A stretch of 64,000 bases of DNA from positions 806,001 to 870,000 of the forward strand of contig JAQSDM010000005.1 in the NCBI GenBank assembly GCA_029945945.1. The letters are read 5' to 3'. The notes beneath the pieces are model-generated. The model was given only the letters and a program-made list of their open reading frames with translations. It was not told the DNA's origin and did no database searches. Source of the stretch: Algoriphagus sp. (GTDB lineage Bacteria; Bacteroidota; Bacteroidia; Cytophagales; Cyclobacteriaceae). The translations under genes and the position numbers were made by a program. Shown piece after piece: positions 44,200 to 52,019 of this stretch (positions are counted from its first letter, which is position 1; each line of letters opens with the position of its first letter).

Positions 44200-44703
44200 T
44201 TAGGCATTTTTATCTTTCTTGTTATACCCTACTATTTCAACCCATGATTTTTGGGGTCTGCTTTTTGGATAGCCGTTTTCATTCCGAAACTTTTTGCGTT
44301 CTTCCGTAAAGTCCCACCACGTTTTTTTCGTGTCGTGTGTGTTTGCAAAGTTTACTACTAATCTGAACTGGTCTTCAACACAAGGGTCTGTCTGATATCC
44401 TTTTTTTAGTTCGTATTCATCTGTCAGTTTTGCACCGTCTTTGTTTTTTAGTTCGTTTAGCGAATAGTAACCTAAAAACACAAGGTCTTCGGCAAATTTT
44501 ATTCCGACAGAAGGAACAGTTTGAAATTCTCCTAAAGCATAAATTTCTTTTGCTCGTTCGGCTGTAGCGTTGAGCAATACTTCTAATTCGTCTGTCGCAA
44601 AGTCAAGAATGTCTGTAATTTTGATTTTGTTCTTTCTCAAAATTGCTTTTTCAACGTCTGTTAGCGGTAGTTTTATGTTTGTCTTACTTTTCATCTTTGG
44701 CAA
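44200..44703 (-). CDS. Helix-hairpin-helix protein, Cdd1/pathogenicity-locus-like
   Basis: A 167-residue basic protein. The middle and C-terminal parts match the Cdd1 family: FQTVPSVGIKFAEDLVFLGY (an HhH DNA-binding motif), NELKNKDGAKL, TDPCVEDQFRLVVNFAN and KTWWDFTEERK. Members are small and of unknown role; HhH suggests DNA or RNA binding. The gene is visibly more AT-rich than its neighbours and has a different codon taste (many TTT, AAA). Its stop codon overlaps GCCTAAC on the minus strand, a sequence of the type that opens an integron attC site. It is the second of two putative cassettes. Confidence 0.75.
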   Translation of the reverse strand: MPKMKSKTNIKLPLTDVEKAILRKNKIKITDILDFATDELEVLLNATAERAKEIYALGEFQTVPSVGIKFAEDLVFLGYYSLNELKNKDGAKLTDEYELKKGYQTDPCVEDQFRLVVNFANTHDTKKTWWDFTEERKKFRNENGYPKSRPQKSWVEIVGYNKKDKNA

Positions 44704-44835
44704 ATGTCAGCAAATAGGAGGTGTTGTTATTTTTCTTTTTAGTGCTGGTAATTCATTATGTGATATTCTAACTAACCATTCGTTGTCTTCACTTTTTTAT
44801 TCTATCTGAAAAATTGCTGTATTTACCAATTACTT

Positions 44836-44959
44836 CTAACGTTTGTGCATATGACGTGGCGTTCTTGAAACCAGTCATTCTCCCACGTTGCTTTACGAAA
44901 TTAGCAGTTTACACTTAATCGGCAAGTCTTCCCACGCCATGGCATATGCATTTTGTTAG
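44836..44959 (-). repeat. attC-like imperfect palindrome between two accessory genes
   Basis: A 124-bp structure with symmetric boxes: CTAAC (44836-44840) with GTTAG (44955-44959); TGCATATG (44846-44853) with CATATGCA (44943-44950); TGGCG (44857-44861) with CGCCA (44935-44939). Box spacings are 5/4 and 3/3 nt and the central loop is about 73 nt. Read on the minus strand it starts GTGCTAAC right after the upstream gene and ends CACAAACGTTAG just before the next. This is the arrangement of an integron attC (R''-L''-loop-L'-R'), although the match to the RYYYAAC/GTTRRRY consensus is partial. Confidence 0.6.
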
Positions 44960-44984
44960 CACCTGTACGCGTCCACCTCACTTT

Positions 44985-45926
44985 TTACTTTGGGAGATTT
45001 TTAAGCATAAACTGTTCGTACACATGAATTGGCATCATACCAACTTCCATTCTTCGCCTGTCTAAATTTTCAACGTCCTCTGTGTCCGCTAATTCCACTT
45101 TTCTATTTACTGGGTCAACATTTTTAAATTGAGTCCCGTAAAGTTGCTTTTCACCACTATTAATCCTTATCCTATCGTACAAGTACGCATAACTTTGTCC
45201 GTCCATATCACCTTGCTTGACTGCTTTCTCGATATTTGTAAGCTGCTCTTTTTGCCATTCTGTATCCCCGTCTGAATGCTGAATTATAAGGAATATTCCC
45301 TGCATAGCATCTTTCCCAACTAACTGTCTTGTAGGAAATCCAAACTCTCTAATAATCTCTTTAAGTCTATCTCTATTCATTTTGTCGACACTAACTGCGT
45401 CCGCCTTAGTTAATTCGTATTCATCTAACTTATACTTACTGATTATTTCATTCAATATATTACCTCTTACAGATTGGTCATTGATATACATTTTAATAAG
45501 TTCGATTTGAAGTGCTTTATTTCCAACATTCTCGTCCTTCGTTATTGATTTGCATATCTGGATGTCTGTCAGCTTTTTGGTGAATAGTTCTTTACTGCAA
45601 ATTTCCTCAAGTGTCCGTTGGTCTTGTTTACTTAGAACACTTATAATTTTTTCCTTCTTGTCAAGTTCAGACAATATATCTAGTCCAGTTACAAGAAACT
45701 TGGTTTCAATAAATCCATTCATTTTCAAAAGAGAGTCAAATTGCTGTTCCCCTAATTGATAATTCTTGTCCCAGGAAGAACTAATTAATCTCCATCCAAG
45801 TTTCCATTTCTCTATTTCAGAAGAGTCCGTGGTTTCAGTACTATTTGTCCAACTGCATGAAACTATTGATGTACTTATCACTATTGAAATAAAAAGAAGT
45901 CTAAGTTTATAATACATGTGTTTCAC
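44985..45926 (-). CDS. DUF6624-like lipoprotein
   Basis: A 313-residue lipoprotein (leader ending VSC, Cys24). The C-terminal half fits DUF6624: IREFGFPTRQLVGKDA, IIQHSDGDTEWQKEQL, GDMDGQSYAYLYDRI, KQLYGTQF, LDRRRMEVGM. The N-terminal half is helical and unassigned. DUF6624 proteins are common in Bacteroidota and have no known function. The gene is strongly AT-rich, like the Cdd1-like gene next door, and stands between two structures that resemble attC sites, so it looks like an acquired cassette. A second ATG three codons in would give nearly the same leader. Confidence 0.78.
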   Translation of the reverse strand: MKHMYYKLRLLFISIVISTSIVSCSWTNSTETTDSSEIEKWKLGWRLISSSWDKNYQLGEQQFDSLLKMNGFIETKFLVTGLDILSELDKKEKIISVLSKQDQRTLEEICSKELFTKKLTDIQICKSITKDENVGNKALQIELIKMYINDQSVRGNILNEIISKYKLDEYELTKADAVSVDKMNRDRLKEIIREFGFPTRQLVGKDAMQGIFLIIQHSDGDTEWQKEQLTNIEKAVKQGDMDGQSYAYLYDRIRINSGEKQLYGTQFKNVDPVNRKVELADTEDVENLDRRRMEVGMMPIHVYEQFMLKNLPK

Positions 45927-45965
45927 TTGTCTGATTAGTTGGGTTACACTTTCTTGAGCGTATTG

Positions 45966-46034
45966 GTGCTAACGTTTGTGCTTCCGAAACTCTTTCGCAA
46001 TGCATCCAAATAGGCATGCCTTACAAAAGAGTTT
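45966..46034 (-). repeat. Second attC-like element (degenerate)
   Basis: Begins GTGCTAACGTTTGTGC (45966-45981), of which 13 bases (CTAACGTTTGTGC) also open the element at 44836. A stem AAACTCTTT (45987-45995) / AAAGAGTTT (46026-46034) is extended inward by GCAATGCAT / ATGCCTTAC with a few mismatches. The outer GTTAG box expected on the far side is absent, so this copy is incomplete or decayed. It precedes the DUF6624 gene on the minus strand just as the first element precedes the Cdd1-like gene. The remainder of the gap to 46317 shows no gene or repeat. Confidence 0.5.
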
Positions 46035-46317
46035 TATTTGAATTAACTTTTTTTATCCCACTCAAACTGATCAAAGAAAGCTTCTGAATTGGTCAGACCT
46101 TTTGTGATTCCCTGGAAAATCAACCAATAGATTTCAGAAACATATATCTTACTACCTGTCACCTAAAAGTTTTTGAATAAACACAATTCTTTCCTTTCTT
46201 CCAAAATCATAGAAGCAGTTTCCTGGAAATAAAAACTTGAAATCACTGCTCCCGGAAATCAAGTTTTTGGCATCTTTTTACCAATTTTAGAAATCGCTTT
46301 TATCCCTAAACAATCCA

Positions 46318-47475
46318 ATGCTCACTTCTCAGAAACACCTCTTCTCTCTCGATCCCGGGATCACTTACCTGAACAATGCCTACCGAGGACCGATGCTCAA
46401 GTCTTCCGAAGAAGCGGCAATTCAGGACCTGATAAAAATGAGAAGTCCTCATCAACTCAAGCCTGAGGACTTTTTTTCCGGGGTGGAAGTGGTTAAAGCG
46501 CTTTTTGCAAAACTGGTGAAATGCACTCCGCCACAAGTCGCCGTAATTCCATCAACTTCTTATGGTTTTGCCTGCGTGCTGAACAACTGGAATCCGGGCA
46601 AAGGAAAAAAAGCGATTACGGTCACGGATGAGTTCCCGAGTGGATATTTTTCCCTGAAAAGATGGGCGGATGAGAACGATGCGCTACTGGTTTCCGTCGG
46701 TCCGGGAACGAATAAGGAGGAAATCGGAAAAAGCTGGAATGAAAGAATTCTGGATGAAATCGATCAGAATACCGGAGTGGTTCTGATTTCCAGTGTCCAT
46801 TGGATGAATGGAGTCAAGTTTGATTTAAAGCAAATCGGAAAGCGCTGCAGGGAAGTGGACGCCTGTTTTATAGTGGATGGGACGCAATCTGTTGGTGCTT
46901 TGCCGATTGATGTGGCCGATTGCCAGATCGATGCCCTGATTTGTTCTACGTACAAATGGCTTTTGGGTCCTTACTCGATGGCAATGGCCTATTTCAGCGA
47001 GCGATTCAATGCTGGAAAACCCCTTGAAGAATCCTGGATGAATCGAACAAATTCCCAAAATTTCTCAGATTTGACAAACTATCAGCCTGAGTTTCTTCCC
47101 GGTGCCAACCGATATAGTGTGGGGGAAACAAGTCATTTTATCCTGTTGCCGATTCTTGAAAAAGCGCTGGTTCAGCTGCTGGATTGGAATCCGGAGCGAA
47201 TTCAGGAGTATGCGGGTGAGCTTAAAAAATCCTTGGTAAGCTACCAGAACGAGAAGAATTTGCGGTTGGAAGGAAATGAGTTTTCGGCTAATCATCTGTT
47301 TTCCCTTCCTCTGCAGTCTGGACAGGATTTGAATCAGGTCAAAAGCTTGCTGGAAAAAGAAAGGATTTCGGTATCCGTCCGCGGTGCGTCACTTAGGGTT
47401 TCAATCAATGTTTTTAATGAGCAACGAGATATAGACCAATTGATCGGAGCTCTGGATTCTTTGCCCAACAGGTAA
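46318..47475 (+). CDS. Class V PLP-dependent aminotransferase
   Basis: A 385-residue fold-type I enzyme: YLNNAYRGPM at the N-terminus, STSYGFA for phosphate binding, FIVDGTQSVGALPID (Asp and Gln contacting PLP) and the Schiff-base Lys213 in STYKWLLGP. It is closest in style to SufS/isopenicillin-N epimerase-like proteins, but lacks the Cys loop expected in a cysteine desulfurase near the C-terminus. The substrate is therefore unknown. It stands alone between gaps. Confidence 0.87.
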   Translation: MLTSQKHLFSLDPGITYLNNAYRGPMLKSSEEAAIQDLIKMRSPHQLKPEDFFSGVEVVKALFAKLVKCTPPQVAVIPSTSYGFACVLNNWNPGKGKKAITVTDEFPSGYFSLKRWADENDALLVSVGPGTNKEEIGKSWNERILDEIDQNTGVVLISSVHWMNGVKFDLKQIGKRCREVDACFIVDGTQSVGALPIDVADCQIDALICSTYKWLLGPYSMAMAYFSERFNAGKPLEESWMNRTNSQNFSDLTNYQPEFLPGANRYSVGETSHFILLPILEKALVQLLDWNPERIQEYAGELKKSLVSYQNEKNLRLEGNEFSANHLFSLPLQSGQDLNQVKSLLEKERISVSVRGASLRVSINVFNEQRDIDQLIGALDSLPNR

Positions 47476-47639
47476 GATTAAAACTGAACCCTCGCTCAGA
47501 AATCAAAAAATCTAAGGAGGATTTGCTGTGACTTTTTTTGATGATCAAAATCACTTAGGCGTTTGATGTTTTTCTCCTTTTTTTAAATGTAATTAATTGA
47601 AATTAAGCTGGTAAATAAATTTTTAAACCTCTTAACGCC

Positions 47640-48098
47640 ATGAAAACTATCCAATTTTTACCTAAAATCTTACTGCTCTTTGCAATCCTGATAGGAGGAA
47701 TTGCATGTACCAACGGAAATGCAGAAGATGAAGAATCAATGAGTCAGATTAATGATGATATGACTCAGGGTGTTTGGATAATTTCCAAATTTGAAGATTC
47801 AGGTAAGGATGAAACCTCAGATTTTCAGGGGTATGATTTTACCTTTTCCACCACAGGAACTCTCACTGCCACTAAAGGAACAACGACCTATGTTGGATCC
47901 TGGTCAGTCACCGATTTTGATGTTGATGAGGACAATCCCGGCGATTTGGACTTCAATATTTTCTTTGATCTCAGCAATCAATTCGAAGATCTGAATGAAG
48001 ATTGGGATATCAATTCTCACACATCAACCAAAATAGAATTGTTTGACACAGGCGGTGATGATGAAGATTCGGACTTCTTGACTTTTCAGAGAAAGTAA
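47640..48098 (+). CDS. Small lipocalin-like lipoprotein
   Basis: A 152-residue lipoprotein with leader ending GIAC (Cys23) and an acidic mature part. The pattern GVWIISKFEDSG then FTFSTTGTLTATKGTTTYVGSWSV is that of lipocalin-like (META/lipocalin_4-type) Bacteroidota lipoproteins: a first strand with a conserved Trp, then a glycine-rich turn pair. Function unknown; single-gene unit. Confidence 0.75.
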   Translation: MKTIQFLPKILLLFAILIGGIACTNGNAEDEESMSQINDDMTQGVWIISKFEDSGKDETSDFQGYDFTFSTTGTLTATKGTTTYVGSWSVTDFDVDEDNPGDLDFNIFFDLSNQFEDLNEDWDINSHTSTKIELFDTGGDDEDSDFLTFQRK

Positions 48099-48156
48099 AA
48101 CTGACCGCTTTCTGAAACTCAATAAAAAGCGATTCTTCCATCAGGAACAACGTCAA

Positions 48157-48327
48157 TTGATTCCCAGTCGGAAGCTAGAATTGACTTTGTTAAAATGTGA
48201 GGATCAGGCTTCAATTCCCGGACTTGTTTCAAAAGTTTTGAAGAGGGCTATCCTAAAAGGAGATAATCTGAGACTGTCGGATATGGAGAAAATTCCTCTC
48301 AGAATTCAGGACTCCATTTCAATTTGA
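48157..48327 (+). other. Possible short reading frame, perhaps a gene remnant
   Basis: The 235-bp gap 48099-48333 is open throughout one plus-strand frame from 48100 to a TGA at 48325. From a TTG at 48157 it would encode 56 residues with a sensible mix of charged and hydrophobic residues (KLELTLLKCEDQ, VSKVLKRAILKGDNLRL, DMEKIPLRIQDS). I do not recognise it and there is no ATG start. It may be the tail of a decayed gene or chance. Confidence 0.25.
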
Positions 48328-48333
48328 AGTGAT

Positions 48334-48849
48334 TTATTGGATCAATTTGGCGAAAAAGGACTGCAAACGAATCGATTCATCATCGTCTACTTTTTTGTCT
48401 TCCAATACCTCTGAAATCAGCTCAAACATTTCATCAAAAGGTGCAGAATTTTTCAGATGATCATTTTTCTCAAGCCAAAGATTGAGTTTATAGATTTCGT
48501 AGGTATTGATATCTCCGCTCGCTAAAATGCCTTTAAAAATTCCGTTTAAGAAATACAGATTGGGCTCTTCTTCAAGTTTTGCTCCCGTCTCCTCGAGAAA
48601 ATTATTGATGATTTGCTTCAATTCCTGGATTTCCTCAGCATTTACCCTTCCGTCGTCAATGATTGGTTTTACCTGGCTGTGAAGTTTCTGAAATGCCTCC
48701 ATTTCGCAGAGTGGCTCATGTTCATGACACCAACTTTTTAATGCATGCAACTCATTTCTACCGACTACTCCATCAAGGGAAATGCCGTAGATTAAACCTG
48801 CCAATTGAAAAGCAGCTTTCTTTATCTCAAAAATAGTTGGGTTGTTCAT
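48334..48849 (-). CDS. Helical acidic protein, TerB-like
   Basis: A 171-residue all-helical cytosolic protein with three similar segments in which a turn with Asp/Gly is followed by E-x2-L-x2-W or L: DGVVGRNELHALKSW, DGRVNAEEIQELKQI and SGDINTYEIYKLNLWLEK. This looks like TerB/DjlA-type metal-binding helical repeats, with acidic residues in the loops. Identification is by pattern only. It lies between the small lipoprotein and the NtrB-type kinase and has no obvious operon partner. Confidence 0.65.
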   Translation of the reverse strand: MNNPTIFEIKKAAFQLAGLIYGISLDGVVGRNELHALKSWCHEHEPLCEMEAFQKLHSQVKPIIDDGRVNAEEIQELKQIINNFLEETGAKLEEEPNLYFLNGIFKGILASGDINTYEIYKLNLWLEKNDHLKNSAPFDEMFELISEVLEDKKVDDDESIRLQSFFAKLIQ

Positions 48850-48957
48850 AGACTTTTTTTCTAAAAATTTACAACCTATCCTTCACAATTTCCTGATCGG
48901 CCCAGTTTAATTTTTTAATAAATGACTGGCCAATCAAAAAAAACGGAATCACTCCAC

Positions 48958-50310
48958 TCACCTGAAACTCAGGGTAAAAACCGTTTTTTCATTGGGAGTA
49001 GAAGTCACTTGCAAACTGCCCCGATGGAGGTTCATAATCTGTCGGGAGATCGCGAGACCGATCCCCGAACCGGTCTTTTTGGTGGAATAAAAAGGAACGA
49101 AAATCCTCTCAAGTGCTTCTGGAATAATCCCGGGCCCATGATCCTCTACCTGTAGAAAAGTGCCCGAATCTCCCTGAGTGAATCCTTTCAGGCAAATAAC
49201 ACGGTCTGCCTGTGATTGAAGAGATTCAGAAGCATTTTTCACCAGATTGATCAGGATCATCGTGATCTGATCGGCATCGCAGAGGATCGCCAGGTCTTCC
49301 GGAATGACGTCGGTCTTTACCTGAACCTGAGCATTTCGCAGATCTTCTTTCATCAGGGTCAGGACATTTTCAAAAAGTGTCTTGACCTGGATCAGTTCTT
49401 TTTTTGGTTCAGGAATATTGGTATAATCCCGGTATGCATTCACAAAACCAACAAGCCCACGGCTTCGGTTTGCGATCGTTTCCAGACCTTCCTGAATATC
49501 CTGATATCCGTCGCGCTTGATCAAAAAACCTTCTTGCTGCACGTAGCTGTCCTCATCCAGGATCGTTCGGAGCGAGTCTACCAAACTTGAAATCGGAGTG
49601 ATCGAATTCATGATTTCATGCCTGAGTACTTTGGTCAGGTTTTGCCAGGCTTCCAGTTCGTTGGATTGGAGTTCGGCGTTGATGTTTTGGAGCGAAAGTA
49701 ACGTCCAGCTTTGGCCACCCATTTTCAGAGAAGTGGATTGAATGATGAGGTGGAGGTTGGGATTTACTTTGAAAGAAATCCGCTGACCGGGCTTCATTTC
49801 CCTCACTTCTTTCAAAAGTTTGGGAGAAAGCTTTCCCAAATCCGAGATCAACCGGAACTGAGGGATTTGGAGCAGATGCTTCGCCGCATTATTGATCACG
49901 CCGATTTGTCCGGAGGAATTGAAAGAAATAATGCCTGTATTGATGTGCTGAATGATTACCTGCAGGAAAAGCATTTGTTCCTCCTTTTCCGCGCGGGTTT
50001 GTTTGAAGACATTCATCACCTCGTTAAAGGCTTTGTTGACTTCTTTAAAAGATCCTCCCATTCCGCTGTCGGAAATGAAACTGCTTGAAAAATCGGTAAA
50101 CCGGATGGAATCCAGAAATCGGGCTAGTTTCTGATTGATGGAATTCACGTAGTTGATCATCTCGATCATTTGGAATATCACAATCAAACCCAGAATAAAC
50201 GGAGCAAGCAAAAGATTTTGAGTGTAGTAAAGCCAAACTCCGAGGAAAAGGACCAGCGTGATCAGAATTACCCGGATTGTAATTCCTATAAAAAACCTCC
50301 TATAGACCAT
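48958..50310 (-). CDS. NtrB-type sensor histidine kinase
   Basis: A 450-residue protein with two N-terminal membrane segments (about 10-29 and 34-52), a HAMP-like helix, a PAS domain (about 112-210), the HisKA box VLRHEIMNS (His231) and HATPase_c (N box LINLVKNASESL, G1 VEDHGPGI, F box FVPFYSTK, G2 GSGIGLAI). It overlaps its partner, a sigma-54 activator, by 11 bp. The pair sits back to back with the efflux genes that begin at 52020 and probably controls them (see regulatory sites at 51894 and 56658). The sensed signal is unknown; envelope or drug stress would fit. Confidence 0.93.
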   Translation of the reverse strand: MVYRRFFIGITIRVILITLVLFLGVWLYYTQNLLLAPFILGLIVIFQMIEMINYVNSINQKLARFLDSIRFTDFSSSFISDSGMGGSFKEVNKAFNEVMNVFKQTRAEKEEQMLFLQVIIQHINTGIISFNSSGQIGVINNAAKHLLQIPQFRLISDLGKLSPKLLKEVREMKPGQRISFKVNPNLHLIIQSTSLKMGGQSWTLLSLQNINAELQSNELEAWQNLTKVLRHEIMNSITPISSLVDSLRTILDEDSYVQQEGFLIKRDGYQDIQEGLETIANRSRGLVGFVNAYRDYTNIPEPKKELIQVKTLFENVLTLMKEDLRNAQVQVKTDVIPEDLAILCDADQITMILINLVKNASESLQSQADRVICLKGFTQGDSGTFLQVEDHGPGIIPEALERIFVPFYSTKKTGSGIGLAISRQIMNLHRGSLQVTSTPNEKTVFTLSFR

Positions 50311-51688
50311 ATTTTTCCAATCGTCGATAGAGGGAAGATCGAGTCAGTCCAAGTTCGTCAGCAGCCCGTGTGATATGTCCGTTATGTTTTTGGAGCGCTT
50401 TTCTGATCAGGATTCGCTCCACATCTTCAATGTTCAAATGCTCCAAACTGACCGATTCATCCTGTCGTTCGGGCTGTTGCATTTTCTGAAGGAAAAGATC
50501 TTCCGGCTGAAGTACGTTGTGATTGGTCATGATCACCGCTCGCTCGATGCTATGCTGGAGTTCACGAATATTTCCCGGCCAGTGATATTTGAGCATGCGC
50601 TTGATCAGAGGTTCGGATGCCTTGCGGATGTCTTTGTTATACTTTTTGGAATAATAACTGATGAAGTGATCGGTGAGAAGTGGAATATCCTCCAATCTTT
50701 CGCGCAAAGGAGGAAGCTGAATCTCGATGGTATTGATTCGATAGAGTAAATCCTGGCGGAAACCATTCTCATACACCATGTTGTGAATCGGCATATTGGT
50801 GGCCGAAATCAAGCGGATATTTACATCGGTTGGGCGATTGGCACCTACACGGGTTACCTGCCGATTTTGTAATACTGCCAAAAGTTTAGACTGTAAGGAC
50901 ATCGGGAGATTGCCTATTTCGTCCAGGAAAAGAGTGCCCTTATGTGCTTGTTCAAAGCGACCTGCCCGATCTTCTTTGGCATCGGTAAAGGATCCTTTTT
51001 TATGACCGAAAAGCTCGGATTCAAAAAGTGATTGGGTGATCGAACCCAAATCCACGCCCACAAAAGCTTCCCGGCTTCTTCGGGAATGCCGGTGAATTGC
51101 CCTTGCGATCAGCTCTTTTCCGGTACCGTTTTCTCCCAAAATCAATACGTTTGCGTCAGTCACTGCTACTCGCTCGATTGTTTCGAAGATCTTTTGCATC
51201 GAAGGGCTTTGCCCGATGATGTCTTTAAACTTGCTGTCCATGTCCTGCTGAAGCGTTTGTTTCTGGTCTTTGAGCAGGTCCACTTCCAGTTTCTTTTGGC
51301 GAAGCTGAAGTGCGGAATTCAGTGTGGCAAGCAAGCGTTCATTTTCCCAAGGCTTCAGGACAAAGTCAGTTGCGCCTTCTTTGATCGCTCTCACTGCAAG
51401 ATTCACATCCCCGTAGGCAGTGATCAGGACGACTACCGCAGAAGGATCAAGCTCCAGGATTCGGTCCAGCCAATAAAAACCTTCCTGACCCGAACTCACA
51501 TCTTTGGTGAAGTTCATGTCAAGCAGGATTACATCGTATTGTTCGTTGTGAACGAGGATTGGAAGCAGATCCGGATTGGTCTCGGTATCCACCTGGGCAA
51601 AATGTCTTTTTAGAAAAATTCTGGCTGCTTTCAGCAGGTCTTCGTTGTCATCGATGATGAGGATTTTCCCGATTTTTTGCTCGTTCAT
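50300..51688 (-). CDS. NtrC-family sigma-54 dependent response regulator
   Basis: A 462-residue protein: receiver domain with D57 (ILLDMNF), AAA+ domain with Walker A GENGTGKE (185-192), Walker B LFLDEIGNL, an R-finger region, and a C-terminal Fis-type helix-turn-helix ending TRAADELGLTRSSLYRRL. The sigma-54 contact loop reads GSFTDA (232-237) instead of the classic GAFTGA; the essential Thr is kept. The probable DNA site is the CGAA-N4-TTCG repeat in the gap between this gene and the efflux operon. Confidence 0.95.
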   Translation of the reverse strand: MNEQKIGKILIIDDNEDLLKAARIFLKRHFAQVDTETNPDLLPILVHNEQYDVILLDMNFTKDVSSGQEGFYWLDRILELDPSAVVVLITAYGDVNLAVRAIKEGATDFVLKPWENERLLATLNSALQLRQKKLEVDLLKDQKQTLQQDMDSKFKDIIGQSPSMQKIFETIERVAVTDANVLILGENGTGKELIARAIHRHSRRSREAFVGVDLGSITQSLFESELFGHKKGSFTDAKEDRAGRFEQAHKGTLFLDEIGNLPMSLQSKLLAVLQNRQVTRVGANRPTDVNIRLISATNMPIHNMVYENGFRQDLLYRINTIEIQLPPLRERLEDIPLLTDHFISYYSKKYNKDIRKASEPLIKRMLKYHWPGNIRELQHSIERAVIMTNHNVLQPEDLFLQKMQQPERQDESVSLEHLNIEDVERILIRKALQKHNGHITRAADELGLTRSSLYRRLEKYGL

Positions 51689-51893
51689 TTTGAAAAGTGT
51701 TTTGGTTTTGAAATTGAACTCGTATCCAACCTCTGCTTATAGGTATTCTAAAAGCATACCGAAAAAAAGTCCCGCCCTTTTTTTTACCGAAAGTGCCATT
51801 TTCGGACAGTTTTGACCGTTTTTAGATTTCATTTTTATTGATTTAAGATAAAGAAAAAAACTAAGCCCTGATCGATTTTTGTTCGGTGGCGGA

Positions 51894-51906
51894 CGAAATT
51901 GTTCGC
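51894..51906 (+). promoter_or_regulatory. Candidate enhancer site for the NtrC-type regulator (efflux operon)
   Basis: CGAAATTGTTCG (51894-51905) is a short inverted repeat (CGAA-N4-TTCG). Its right part AAATTGTTCGC (51896-51906) recurs exactly at 56658-56668, again upstream of an efflux gene. It is 61 bp before the -24-like box at 51968. Its place between the divergent regulator and efflux genes suits both autoregulation and target control. Confidence 0.5.
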
Positions 51907-51967
51907 GTAGAATCTTTTGGCTTTTCCTCAAAACTTCGAACTGAGCCAATGAAGCCAATTTTTTGCA

Positions 51968-51982
51968 TGGCATACCATTTGG
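51968..51982 (+). promoter_or_regulatory. Candidate sigma-54 promoter of the efflux operon
   Basis: TGGCAT-N5-TTGG, with the -24 box nearly perfect and the -12 box one base off TTGC. The same layout (TGGCAC-N5-ATGG) occurs at 56728-56742. The start codon is 37 bp downstream. The weak -12 box lowers confidence when taken alone. Confidence 0.5.
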
Positions 51983-52019
51983 CATAAAGGAGACAGCCCC
52001 AAATGGGCATTTGCACACA

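Noticed and set aside
51793-51798. TGGCAC on the minus strand as a sigma-54 promoter of the regulator gene
   Set aside because: No acceptable -12 box follows at the required distance.
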